The translations under genes and the position numbers were made by a program. From contig CAWCBH010000003.1 in the NCBI GenBank assembly GCA_963793785.1, positions 992,001 through 1,056,000 of the forward strand: 64,000 nucleotides of DNA. The letters are read 5' to 3'. Source of the DNA: CAWCBH01 sp963793785. Its GTDB lineage: Bacteria; Actinomycetota; Thermoleophilia; Solirubrobacterales; 70-9. Positions 7,663 to 15,716 of the stretch are shown piece by piece. Position 1 is the stretch's first letter. Each line of letters starts with the position of its first letter. Under the pieces are notes generated by a model. The model had not been told where the DNA came from, ran no database searches, and saw only the letters and a list, made by a program, of their open reading frames with translations.

Positions 7663-8720
7663 TCAGATGCAAGGGCAGGTCGTGCACCCCTCGTTGGCGT
7701 AAAAGGGCCGGGAGTACGCATCCGCAGTTGCGGCACTCGCAGCCTCTGTCGTCGGGCGCGCCGGGAAGGCCACTGCAGAACTGACCGCACCCGCCGCAGT
7801 GTTCGCCGTCGGTGTCCGTATTGGCGCAGGCGCCCTTGCCGCGCTTCGGACAGCACTGGTACCTGGGCGCATCCGGGCACGTTGCAGCCGCAGGCGCCGC
7901 AGTTCTCCTCGTCGTACAGCATGTCCTCCCTTGCGATCAGCCTGGCCGCCGCAGCAGGCCTCGCGTACGGGGGTTGCCGCAGGTGTCGCCGCACCGCCTT
8001 CGGCCCGGCGGGCATCGCTTCCTGCACCTCCCCCTGTAACAGAGCTCGCCCCTCTCGCAGGGCTTGTTGCAGCCGCCGCAGTGGCCGGTGCTCCTGTCGG
8101 TGTCGATGAGGCAGGGGCGCTGCCCTCCACTGCGGCAGCACTCCCAGTTCCCCGGCCCCAGGCTTTACTCGTTCGTAGAGCCGTTCCCCGCAGCAGCGCT
8201 GCGTTTGCGGGTAGCCGCATCTGTTTCCGCAGCGCCGCTCGCCGGGGAACAGCTCGGCGCAGCTGAAGCATTCGCAGGGAGCGCCGGCGCCGACGCCACA
8301 GCTGCAGACCTCGTTGTCGCCGCACAATATCGCCGCCGCAGTTGCAGCGACTCCGGCCGCGGGGACGCACACTCGTAATCGCAGCCGCGCTCGCCCTCGG
8401 GACAGGAGCGATTGCAGCTCGCCGCAGTGCTTGTCGGTCTGGCTCAAGCTGAAGCAGCGCTGGTCGGTGGCCTCCTCCGGGTCACATCTGGCGGTTGGCC
8501 GGCCGAAACGATCTTCGCCGCAGACTCAGCGCCAGGTTGGGCAGCGCGATGAAGCCGATGCTCGGGGCAATCGAAGACGTCCTCGCAGGCCTCGGCCCGG
8601 CGTTGGCGCCTCGAGCCGATCCCTGCCAGCGCCTGAGCCGGCCAGGCGAGGACGGCGGTCGTCGCCACCCAGGCGCCTGCACCGCGCACGAGCAGCTCGC
8701 GGCGGCGCAGCGGCGGGCCG
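7663..8720 (-). pseudogene. frame-broken Tat-exported Cys-rich protein (Stig1-like repeats)
   Basis: No single frame is open, but stitching the three minus-strand frames gives one coherent protein. Near 8710-8630 there is a twin-arginine-like export signal (RRRELLVRGAGAWVATTAV then PAQALA). Cys-rich blocks follow: CGEDRFGRPTARC, DKHCG, SCNRSCPEGERGCDYEC, LCGDNEVCSCG, ERRCGNRCGYPQTQRCCG, HCGGCNKPCERGELC, RRRCGDTCGN, ENCGACGCNVPGC, EHCGGCGQFC, and finally GCTTCPCI with a stop at 7663. The HCGGCNxxC blocks resemble Stig1-like repeats seen in secreted proteins of soil bacteria. At least five frame changes are needed. Whether the gene is decayed or the sequence is wrong cannot be told here. The start is approximate. 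Confidence 0.6.
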
Positions 8721-8739
8721 AGTGTGCGACGCGCTGCAG

Positions 8740-9698
8740 TGCTGCCAGGTACCGGGCGGGACCCGTACCAGCGTCCGAGCGAGCAGCTCCTTGAGCTCAA
8801 CCACGCCGGCCGTGATCGAGCTCTCAATCGCGCCCTCTCGCCCGCGAGGACGGCGCTCGGCGTCCCCTGGGCGCCGTAGGCCACGTACACCTCGGACTCC
8901 TGCTCGAGGAGAACATCGCGGCGCCGGTGCTAGTCGGGGGCCACCACATCGCCGTCGTGGTCGCGCTCAACCACCGCAATCGTCAGCTCGTCTGAGTGCT
9001 GGCGCTGCCAACGGGCGACCACCGGCGCCATCTCGATGCACGGACCGCAGTTGCGTTCGCTGAACAGCAGCAGGAGAGGGCCGGCCGCTGGCCCGTAGGG
9101 AGTCTTGTGCGTGTGGCTGTCACCGGAGAGGCCGGGAAAGCGATAGCCGGGTGCGGGCGTGCCGACGGCGAGACCCTCGGGGGCTCCGGCGGCAGGGCCA
9201 GCCGTGGTTTCGCCGGGGGCGCCGCGGCGAAGCCAGGCGGGCAACGGCCCCCCGACACGCGCTGGGAGCCCGAGGCCGGCGATTGCTCGAGCTGCGAAGC
9301 GCCCTAGCTCGGTCGCGAAGAGGAAGGCGAGCGCCTCCAGGTCCGAGGTTTCGCGCCACCGTGCGCCGGCTCGCAGGCGTGGAGTGGAGCTGGCCGAAGC
9401 AGTGGCAGTCGGGAGCGCGCCCATGGCTCAGGTTCCAGGCGATCGCGACGCAGAAGAGGAGCAGCAGGGCGAGGGCTGCGAGGGCGCCCCATAAAGCCGT
9501 CGGGCCGGCGATCAGGGCCCCCGCGATCGCGAGCTCAGCCAGCGGCAGCAGCGTCCCGAACACCGCAGCGGCTCTAGCCGAAACTCCGAACTCGCCGATC
9601 GCGCGGCGCGAGCCCGGCAGGTCGCGTAGCTTCGCCATTCCGGCGGCGAGGAACACCGCCGCCAGCAAAAGCCTCCCCAGCAGGAGGGCGAGAGCCAT
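8740..9698 (-). pseudogene. frame-broken MauE/DoxX-like membrane protein fused to a thioredoxin-like domain
   Basis: The ATG at 9698 opens about 108 codons of a four-helix membrane protein (LALLLGRLLLAAVFLAAGMAKL ... LAELAIAGALIAGP ... CHCFGQLHS) typical of MauE-like redox-associated proteins. The frame then shifts near 9374 and continues as PGYRFPGL, LLLLFSERNCGPCIEM and a stop near 8930. A third stretch gives VYVAYGAQGTPSAVL and then VVELKELLARTL. CGPC is the thioredoxin active site, and GTPSAVL carries the cis-Pro loop. Together they form one MauE-redoxin fusion interrupted by at least three frame changes. It lies directly upstream of the Cys-rich exported protein, suggesting that it oxidises or reduces that protein's cysteines (inference). 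Confidence 0.6.
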
Positions 9699-10209
9699 CG
9701 CTGCGAGCCTACGCTCGCCGAGGTCGGTGGTGCAAGGGGAAAACTGGGAAGCCGCTACCAGCCCCGTCACTCCTGCGGGGGATCAGGCGATGGGCGCGTC
9801 TAGCTTCGAACCAGCGTCCCCTCGCGTGTGAAGCGACGATTCGTACGCGACCCGGCTCCTCCTCGCGTAGAAAAGCGCTAGCCAGGTGGCATCGACCGCA
9901 GTTCGAACCTTGTCCCGAACTTTGTCCCCGACTCCAGCGAACACCTTGGACAGGATCGAACTGAATCGAACTCTCAGCCAGGATCGAACCGATGGACAGG
10001 ATCGCGAAGGTCCTCCTGGTCCGTCCTTCGGAGGTTCGAGTCCTGCACGGCCGCATCCGTGACGGCGACTCCGAAGTCGGTGCGGCCGATAGTCAAGCCG
10101 TGTGCCAAGCTCGGCCGGAAACGTGTGTCACCCGAAGTACGAATAGTGAGGTTGGCGGGCGCTCCTGCTCGGGCGGATGCTTGAGGTTCCGCTCCCAAAG
10201 GAGGAAGCG
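9699..10209. other. gene-free stretch with tRNA T-arm remnant and short repeats
   Basis: I see no convincing gene in these 511 bases. They hold a 12-base direct repeat (TGGACAGGATCG, near 9948 and 9992), a tandem-like TTGTCCC/TTTGTCCCC pair near 9910-9930, several ATCGAAC motifs, and the T-arm copy at 10032-10052. Such repeats are often seen at ends of integrated elements, but no integrase is visible. Confidence 0.45.
10032..10052 (+). repeat. candidate attachment-type repeat, distal copy
   Basis: Matches 20 of 21 bases of the tRNA 3' region at 7584-7604, including GGTTCGAGTCCTGC. No D or anticodon arm accompanies it, so it is a fragment, not a tRNA gene. It lies 2.4 kb beyond the tRNA and brackets the two frame-broken genes. 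Confidence 0.5.
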
Positions 10210-10632
10210 ATGAAACGGATCAGCATCTGCGCGCTGGCGCTGGTGTTCTCGGGCGCCCTCTTGGCGACACCGGCCGGCGCCGCCGTCCGCCACTTCGAGG
10301 GATCGATCACCGGTGGCGGCACGGTCGATTTCGACGTCGAGTTCAGGCGAGGGGTGCCGAGGCTGGCCGGGAACTTCGAGTTCAGCGGCATGCCGGTGAC
10401 CTGCGAGACCGGCGGTAACACACGCGCTCGGATCAGCACCTCGAACGTCGTCAACATCGCCGACGGCAAGTTCGTCTACGTGTTCCGGAGCTTCAAGGCG
10501 AGAATCGCCGGCCGAATCAAGGGCAACGACGTGCAGGCGTTCGGCAAGGTCAACTACGGACCTTCGGATCTGAGCGAGACACGGACCGGCTGCAGCACAG
10601 GCGGGCCGCGGAATTGGAGGGCGCACCTCTAG
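10210..10632 (+). CDS. small secreted protein of unknown function
   Basis: 140 aa with a strong ribosome binding site (AAAGGAGG about 7 bases before the ATG). A cleavable signal peptide is clear: MKRISICALALVFSGALL then ATPAGAA. The mature 115 residues look beta-rich (GGGTVDFDVEFRRG, FEFSGMPVTC, FVYVFRSFKARIAGRI) with two cysteines. No family is recognised. It begins just outside the proposed tRNA-bounded segment. Confidence 0.75.
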   Translation: MKRISICALALVFSGALLATPAGAAVRHFEGSITGGGTVDFDVEFRRGVPRLAGNFEFSGMPVTCETGGNTRARISTSNVVNIADGKFVYVFRSFKARIAGRIKGNDVQAFGKVNYGPSDLSETRTGCSTGGPRNWRAHL

Positions 10633-10763
10633 CCCAGGCGCGGTTCAGCCGAGCCGTCAGCCGGCCTGGCCGCTTCCGTCCAGGCGTGGGGATTGCGGTT
10701 CTCGTTTGGAGGGTGCCGAACGGGGGAACTGCGTAGAGGACGACGTCCTCAAGGAGGAGAGAC

Positions 10764-11033
10764 ATGTCAACAATCGCGATCATCGCAATCATCATCGGAG
10801 TCCTGATCATCGGCGCGCTGCTGCTCGCGGCGAGCCGCAAGAGCGCCGAGCGTCGGCGATTGGGTCAGGCCCAGACGGAGGCCAAGCACGACGACGTCAG
10901 GCATCACCGTTCGGAGGCGGAGGACCGCAGGGTCGAGGCCGCCCAGGCTGACGAGCGGGCCAAGCGGGTCGCTGCCGAGGCCGATCTTCACGAGGAGCGT
11001 GCCTCGCGGCGCGAGGCCGAGCTGGACCGCTAG
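10764..11033 (+). CDS. small membrane-anchored coiled-coil protein
   Basis: 89 aa with a clear AAGGAGGAGAG ribosome binding site. One N-terminal transmembrane helix (IAIIAIIIGVLIIGALLLAA) is followed by about 65 highly charged residues rich in Ala, Glu, Arg and His with heptad-like spacing, ending SRREAELDR. Proteins of this shape (short anchor plus Ala/Glu/Arg coiled coil) are common in actinobacteria; no function is known to me. Confidence 0.75.
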   Translation: MSTIAIIAIIIGVLIIGALLLAASRKSAERRRLGQAQTEAKHDDVRHHRSEAEDRRVEAAQADERAKRVAAEADLHEERASRREAELDR

Positions 11034-11059
11034 CCACTAGAGCGCTACCCAGGAGTGGG

Positions 11060-11215
11060 GTGAAAAAAGCCCCGCAAGCAGCCGATAAAGGGGGCGTGAT
11101 CATCGGCTGCATCGCCCTCGGCATAGTTATGTTGATCTGGGTCTTGACCTGGGAGCCGAGCGATGGCGCAGATGTGCCGTCGCCGCAGGGCCCGGGTCCG
11201 GGCGCAACCGCCTAG
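11060..11215 (+). CDS. 51-residue single-span membrane protein
   Basis: A short reading frame from the GTG at 11060, five bases after an AGGAG ribosome binding site. It has a basic start (VKKAPQAADKGG), one transmembrane helix (VIIGCIALGIVMLIWVLTW) and a Pro/Gly-rich tail ending GPGPGATA. Together with the previous gene it forms a pair of small membrane proteins. The stop overlaps the end of the convergent gene by four bases. It is recognised only by its composition and ribosome binding site. Confidence 0.55.
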   Translation: MKKAPQAADKGGVIIGCIALGIVMLIWVLTWEPSDGADVPSPQGPGPGATA

Positions 11216-11544
11216 CGGCGGCGTCGCTGCCCTGACTTGACCCGCCCGCGGCGCTCCAGCCGGGAGCGGCTCGCGTCGGCGGCGCGCACCCTTTGCACGC
11301 GACCGAGATCGCCGAGAAGCAGCGTCTCGGCGCAGGTTCGATGCCAGTGGTGGTGCTCGGTGCCGCCGAGGCGATGCACGTACTGAACGACCACGTGGTC
11401 GGCGCCGATGTCGATCTCGCCGTGACAGCCGGGACAGCGGTAGAGCTTCTGGGAGATGCTGCGCACCAGCCACGCTTCGTCGCCCTCGCTGGTATATCCC
11501 CGCAGGCTCCAGCGGCTGTCGGGGAGTCCTTGGAAGTCGTCCAT
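11212..11544 (-). CDS. small conserved protein with Cys/His-rich core
   Basis: 110 aa from the ATG at 11544. The centre has CPGCHGEIDIG and then YVHRLGGTEHHHWHRTC, consistent with one zinc-binding site made of CxxC plus His/Cys. The end is Arg-rich. Similar short proteins appear in many actinobacteria without an assigned role; the Cys/His arrangement is what I see, the zinc is inference. It follows the upstream minus-strand gene by 11 bases, so the two are probably one transcript. Confidence 0.7.
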   Translation of the reverse strand: MDDFQGLPDSRWSLRGYTSEGDEAWLVRSISQKLYRCPGCHGEIDIGADHVVVQYVHRLGGTEHHHWHRTCAETLLLGDLGRVQRVRAADASRSRLERRGRVKSGQRRRR

Positions 11545-11555
11545 CGCGCCGGTCG

Positions 11556-11948
11556 CTAGCGTCGCGAGAGCCAGCCGAAGCCGATCGCCATCGCCAGGTT
11601 GCCGGCTCCCGCCAGCCGCAGCCCCAGCTTCGCGCCCGGGCGGCTGATCGCCGGGGACTGCGCCCAGAGGGCGTCGGTCGCGATCTCGGTTCCCCGAAGC
11701 CATGCCAGCGCCCACCAATCGCGCGGCTCGCCCCGCCTCGCCGCCACGGCGTGGGCGGCGGCGAAGGTGAGCCAGATCGGCCCGCAGCGCCGGAACAGGT
11801 GCGCCGCCTCCGGACTGGGCTCGTCGTGGCCGAGGACCCTCAGCGTCGCCTCCGGGGCGGCTATCGCGGCCGACCCGAGCACGACGTCGAAGACGATCAT
11901 GTTGCGATTCGTGTCGCGGAGGACTCGTTCGAGGGTCATCGCGCCCAT
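11556..11948 (-). CDS. small integral membrane protein
   Basis: 130 aa; the alternative start at 11939 (MTLERVL) is equally plausible. Three to four hydrophobic segments are visible (MIVFDVVLGSAAIAA, IWLTFAAAHAVAA, LGLRLAGAGNLAMAIGFGW). No family motif is recognised. It is probably co-transcribed with the Cys/His-rich protein downstream and is divergent from the RpiR regulator. Confidence 0.65.
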   Translation of the reverse strand: MGAMTLERVLRDTNRNMIVFDVVLGSAAIAAPEATLRVLGHDEPSPEAAHLFRRCGPIWLTFAAAHAVAARRGEPRDWWALAWLRGTEIATDALWAQSPAISRPGAKLGLRLAGAGNLAMAIGFGWLSRR

Positions 11949-12026
11949 CCAAGCACAACGAGTTGGGAGCCCACCCTTGCGCCTGGATGAGACCGGCTAG
12001 AAGGGAAAGCGCACGGCAGGGCGAAT

Positions 12027-12893
12027 TTGACCGCCGTGACCAGGACCGCGACAAGGACCCGGCCGCAGCGCAAGAGCCTCTCGGCCTACATCACCGAGCG
12101 CTTCGATGAGTTCTCTCGCTCGCAGAAGGACGTCGCCCGCTACATCGTCGACCATCTCGACGAGGCGGCTTTCCTGACCGCTGAAGAGCTGGCACGCCGC
12201 GCGAGCACCTCCTCCTCCACGGTTGTGCGTTTCTCTCAGGCGCTCGGCTTCGAGGGCTATCCGGAGCTCCAGCAGGCCGCGATCGAGGAGTACCGCAACG
12301 GCAGCGCAGCTCCAAACGGTCAGACCGAAAGCGGGCCGCTGTTCTCATTCGACCATTCCGAGTTCGAGGCCTCGCTGGGCGCCGATCACGCAAACCTCGA
12401 GGAGACGGCCCGCGGCCTGACCCGCGAGCAGATCGAAGCTTCGGTCTCGGCGCTTGCGACCGCCCACCGGGTCGTGATCGTCGGCGTCGACCAAATGGCC
12501 TTCTTCGCCAGCTACCTGCGCCACATGCTGAGCCTGCTCGACATCCGCGCCGAGATCGTCGCCAGCACCGGGGGAGAATCGCTGCAGCGTCTCGGCCGGA
12601 TCGACGAGGACACGCTTGTGATCACGCTTTCGGCCGGGCGCGCACACCCGCTGCTGTTGCGGGCAATGAAGCTCGCCCTGCACCGGCGGGCGCGCACGCT
12701 GGCGATCTCCGACGCCACGCTCTCGGAGGTCGGCGAGCATGCCGAGCTGACGCTCTATTACTCCTCCAACAGCCCTTCCTTCGCCCGCTCCAACACAGCC
12801 CTGATGGCGCTCGTGCAGTCACTCGCCTACGGCATCTACGCCCGCGACGAGGCCGCGCACCGCGACCGCATCCGCGCCTACAAGCTGAAGTAA
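12027..12893 (+). CDS. RpiR/MurR-family transcriptional regulator
   Basis: 288 aa from a TTG at 12027; a GTG at 12036 is an alternative. The N-terminal helix-turn-helix is clear (FDEFSRSQKDVARYIVDHL, then AEELARRASTSSSTVVRFSQALGFEGYPEL). A C-terminal SIS sugar-phosphate-binding domain follows (RVVIVGVDQMAFFASYLRHML, VITLSAGRAHPLLLRAM). Such regulators sense phosphorylated sugars and usually control neighbouring sugar genes; no such genes are adjacent. The last 20 codons and the terminator are perfectly repeated 1223 bases downstream. Without that insertion the next gene would be pdxS. Confidence 0.88.
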   Translation: MTAVTRTATRTRPQRKSLSAYITERFDEFSRSQKDVARYIVDHLDEAAFLTAEELARRASTSSSTVVRFSQALGFEGYPELQQAAIEEYRNGSAAPNGQTESGPLFSFDHSEFEASLGADHANLEETARGLTREQIEASVSALATAHRVVIVGVDQMAFFASYLRHMLSLLDIRAEIVASTGGESLQRLGRIDEDTLVITLSAGRAHPLLLRAMKLALHRRARTLAISDATLSEVGEHAELTLYYSSNSPSFARSNTALMALVQSLAYGIYARDEAAHRDRIRAYKLK

Positions 12894-12946
12894 CGCTTCC
12901 TCCCGCAAGCAACGCCAGCAGGGGGCCCGCCGAGTGCGGGCCCTCT
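12831..12946 (+). repeat. 116-bp direct repeat, copy A (rpiR-like gene end plus terminator)
   Basis: Identical base for base to 14054-14169. It contains the last 20 codons of the RpiR-family gene, its stop and the following hairpin. Copy A joins the intact gene; copy B has no gene upstream. The copies bracket a 1.1-kb segment with a 19-G tract and a broken glycoside hydrolase. Confidence 0.95.
12920..12946 (+). terminator. hairpin terminator after the RpiR-family gene
   Basis: GGGCCCGC and GCGGGCCC form an 8-bp stem around a CGAGT loop, extended by three outer pairs. There is no long T tract (CTCT, then the G tract). The same hairpin ends copy B, at 14143-14169. Confidence 0.55.
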
Positions 12947-12949
12947 GCT

Positions 12950-12968
12950 GGGGGGGGGGGGGGGGGGG
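12950..12968. other. homopolymer of 19 consecutive G
   Basis: A run of 19 G followed by a purine-rich AGAGGGAGGGGAGGG tract. It begins four bases after repeat copy A ends. Such runs are rare in bacterial chromosomes and are a known artefact of two-colour sequencing chemistry, so this junction may be unreliable. If real, it could form G-quadruplex DNA. Confidence 0.9.
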
Positions 12969-12971
12969 AGA

Positions 12972-13980
12972 GGGAGGGGAGGGCGAGGGGAGGGGGGGAC
13001 GGGCAGCGTAGGGGGCGATAGAGACGACACCGCATCGCTGCGCGCGGCAACGCATGCGGATGTAGCGCGGCGCGGCTCGCAGTGACGCGGGCGGGCCGCT
13101 GGTCGGCCATCCGAACTCGTTGTACACGAGGGACGCCGAGGCCGACTGCGCCATCCGCGCCCGCACGTACGCCAGGTCGGGCCCGGGGTGTCGCCATACG
13201 TGTGTAGCGCGACGGCGTCGATCTGCCGACCCGCTCGGGTCAGCTCTCCCAGAGGAATCGGCCGGTCCCATCCAGTCATGGACCCGTCGGGCCCGTACGT
13301 TGTGCGGCGTCCCAACCAGACCACCTAGGATCACCCTCGCCCGGCGAAGCGTGGATCTCCGCCGCGGCATGAACAGATCGGTGTACCCCGGGTCGAGCCG
13401 GGCACCAGAATCCACAGTTGGGCTCGTCCAGATCCGAACTCCGCGCCGGCAGATAGGGGTCGGGCGCTCACTCCAAAACGAGCCTTCCTTTCCGTAGCGG
13501 TGGACGACCGCTCGGGCGTACCAGCAAACGGGCCGGGTGGTGGGGGCGGGTGCCCGACCTCTAGATCGCACGAACGCGCCCAGCTGGGGGCGCCGATCAG
13601 GTAGATCGAGGCACGCACCCCGGCGTGCCAGCGCGGCATCGGTGCGATCGAAGGCTCGAAGCGAGTGACGGCATGGCTGAGGGCGCTGAAGGCTCGACCT
13701 CGTCCACTGCGGGCGACGCGTGGCTGCCGATCCCGAGCCTCCGCATAGCTGCGGCGTGACGCCGCACGGCGGCGTGCCCCGTAAGGTCAGCAAGTGCAGC
13801 CATTGTGCGTTGACGCCGAAGAATCCAGCCGAGTGCGCGGGCCCGGCGGGTGCTGCGTTGAGCGCCGCGACGCCGCCGCCCAGCCCTCCGAGCGCGACCC
13901 GACGCAGGCGAGAAACGCCAGCAGGGGTAGAGAGGTCCTTGGGTAGCGCCGGGCCCGTGCTCTCGCACCAATCAAAGGTA
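12972..13980 (-). pseudogene. frame-broken secreted glycoside hydrolase (GH39/GH5-like)
   Basis: Stitching minus-strand frames gives pieces of one secreted (beta/alpha)8-type glycoside hydrolase. There is a hydrophobic leader (LPLLAFLACVG), then NAQWLHLLTLRGTP, AMRRLGIG, RASIYLIGAPSWA, AVVHRYGKEGSFW, the catalytic WNEPN (13417-13432, legible only if one A is restored in TGGACGAGCCCAAC), RARVILGGLVG, IDAVALHTYGDTPG and YNEFGWPT. The Glu of WNEPN would be the acid/base. The Glu of the EFGWPT strand would be the nucleophile, as in clan GH-A. At least four frame changes are needed. The gene lies entirely between the two copies of the 116-bp repeat. Ends are approximate. Confidence 0.6.
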
Positions 13981-14053
13981 GTGGTTTGCGCATTCCGCTG
14001 TTGACGGTGGCCGTTCCGCGCCTGTTACGCAGCCAGCTCCCGTCGCTGGCTAT

Positions 14054-14169
14054 GGCATCTACGCCCGCGACGAGGCCGCGCACCGCGACCGCATCCGCGC
14101 CTACAAGCTGAAGTAACGCTTCCTCCCGCAAGCAACGCCAGCAGGGGGCCCGCCGAGTGCGGGCCCTCT
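14054..14169 (+). repeat. 116-bp direct repeat, copy B
   Basis: Perfect copy of 12831-12946, carrying an orphan gene tail and terminator just before pdxS. Upstream of it, similarity to the true gene fades over about 20 bases (TCGCTGGCTAT against TCACTCGCCTAC). Confidence 0.95.
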
Positions 14170-14195
14170 TGCTCGCGGCCTTCTATATTGGGCCC

Positions 14196-15082
14196 ATGAC
14201 CGAGCGGGCCACATTCAGGCTCAAGACCGGCCTGGCCGAGAACCTCAAGGGCGGGGTGATCATGGACGTCACCGACGCCGAGCAGGCGCAGGTCGCCGAG
14301 AAGGCGGGCGCCTGCGCGGTGATGGCGCTGGAGCGGGTCCCCGCCGACATCCGCGCCCAGGGTGGAGTCGCCCGGATGGCGCCGCCGGCGAAGATCAAGG
14401 AGATCCAGGCCGAGGTGACGATCCCGGTGATGGCGAAGGCGCGGATCGGGCATTTCGCCGAAGCGCAGGTGCTGCAGGCGCTGGAGGTCGATTACATCGA
14501 CGAATCCGAGGTGCTGACGCCCGCCGACGAGCAAAACCACATCGACAAGTTCGCCTTCGAGATTCCGTTTGTCTGCGGCGCCACCAACCTCGGCGAGGCG
14601 CTGCGGCGAATCAGCGAGGGAGCGGCGATGATTCGCTCCAAGGGCGAGGCCGGCACGGGCAACATCGTCGAGGCCGTGCGGCACATGCGCGAGATCACCG
14701 GAGCGATGAAACGGCTGGCGGGACTCGGTCCCGAAGAGCTCGCTGCGGCCGCCAAGGAGCACCGCGCGCCCTGGAGGTCGTCCGCGAAGTCGCCGGGAAG
14801 GGGCGGCTCCCGGTGCCCCTCTTCTGCGCCGGAGGCATCGCGACCCCGGCCGACGCGGCGCTGATGATGCAGCTCGGCGCCGAGGGCAACTTCGTCGGCT
14901 CGGGAATCTTCAAGAGCTCTGATCCCGCCGTTCGGGCTCGGGCGATCGTCGAGGCCACGACCCACTACGGCGACCCTGAGCGCGTGGCTGCTGCTTCGGC
15001 GGAGCTGGGCGAGGCGATGCCGGGGCTGGAGATCCCCGCCCTGGCCGCCGCCGACGCCTTGCTCCAAAACCGCGGGGCCTGA
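14196..15082 (+). pseudogene. pdxS: pyridoxal 5'-phosphate synthase lyase subunit PdxS, single-base frameshift
   Basis: PdxS joins ribose 5-phosphate, glyceraldehyde 3-phosphate and ammonia (from PdxT) to make PLP. From the ATG at 14196 the family sequence is clean: GLAENLKGGVIMDVT, MALERVPADIRAQGGVARM, PVMAKARIGHFAEAQ and MIRSKGEAGTGN, with both catalytic Lys regions. After AAAAKEHRAP the frame is lost. It resumes one base off as LEVVREVAGKGRLPVPLFCAGGI to the stop at 15082. One C missing near 14769-14771 explains this; restored, the protein is 295 aa, normal for the family. pdxT follows intact two bases later. A sequence error is as likely as a real mutation. Confidence 0.88.
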
Positions 15083-15083
15083 G

Positions 15084-15716
15084 GTGGCGAGCGCGTCCAC
15101 ACAGCCGCGCCCGGACGCGGTTCAGCTGGCAATTGGTGTCCTGGCGATCCAGGGCGACTTCGCCGCCCACCTGGGAAAGCTGCGCGAGCTGGGCGCCGCC
15201 GCGACCGAGGTACGGCGCCGAGACGATCTCAACGGGCTTGACGGTCTCGTCATCCCGGGAGGCGAGAGCACGACGATCTCGATGGGGATCGAGTCCGCCG
15301 GACTGGAGCCGGCGATCCGCGCCCATCACGCCGCCGGGCGACCGATCTTCGGCACTTGCGCGGGGATGATCGTCCTCGACGAGGAGCACCTCGGCCTGCT
15401 CGACGCCCGGGCTCGCCGCAATGCCTTCGGCAGGCAGCGGCAGAGCTTCGAGGCCGACCTCACGATCGAGGGAATCGGCGAAGAGCCGATGCGGGCCGTC
15501 TTCATTCGCGCCCCGGTGATCGACCGCCGCGGCCCCGGGGTCGAGGTGCTGGCCGCATTCGGTTCGGATCCGGTCGTGGTCAGGCAGGGAGGCCTGCTGG
15601 CCTGTGCGTTTCATCCCGAGCTGACCGACGACCTTCGTCTGCACGCACTGTTCATGGCGATGGCGACCTCCGCGCAGGCAACCGGCGCCGAGCGGGCGAC
15701 CCAGGAAAGCCGATGA
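15084..15716 (+). CDS. pdxT: pyridoxal 5'-phosphate synthase glutaminase subunit PdxT
   Basis: 210 aa, GTG start one base after the pdxS stop. It supplies ammonia from glutamine to PdxS. Class I amidotransferase features are present: IGVLAIQGDFAAH at the N-terminus, the PGGEST loop, the nucleophile Cys in GTCAGMIVL (about residue 93) and the His/Glu pair in FHPELTDD. The N-terminus is about 15 residues longer than usual, so an internal start near IGVLAIQG is possible but no better codon is seen. The stop overlaps the aminopeptidase start (ATGA). Confidence 0.95.
   Translation: MASASTQPRPDAVQLAIGVLAIQGDFAAHLGKLRELGAAATEVRRRDDLNGLDGLVIPGGESTTISMGIESAGLEPAIRAHHAAGRPIFGTCAGMIVLDEEHLGLLDARARRNAFGRQRQSFEADLTIEGIGEEPMRAVFIRAPVIDRRGPGVEVLAAFGSDPVVVRQGGLLACAFHPELTDDLRLHALFMAMATSAQATGAERATQESR

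Noticed and set aside
9770..10060. possible extra tRNA gene near 10032 or on the minus strand near 9800
   Set aside because: Only T-arm-like sequence is present; no acceptor pairing or anticodon arm could be formed.
12952..13000. purine-rich tract as an origin or regulatory element
   Set aside because: It is contiguous with a 19-G homopolymer at a suspect junction and has no iterons or DnaA-box-like motifs.
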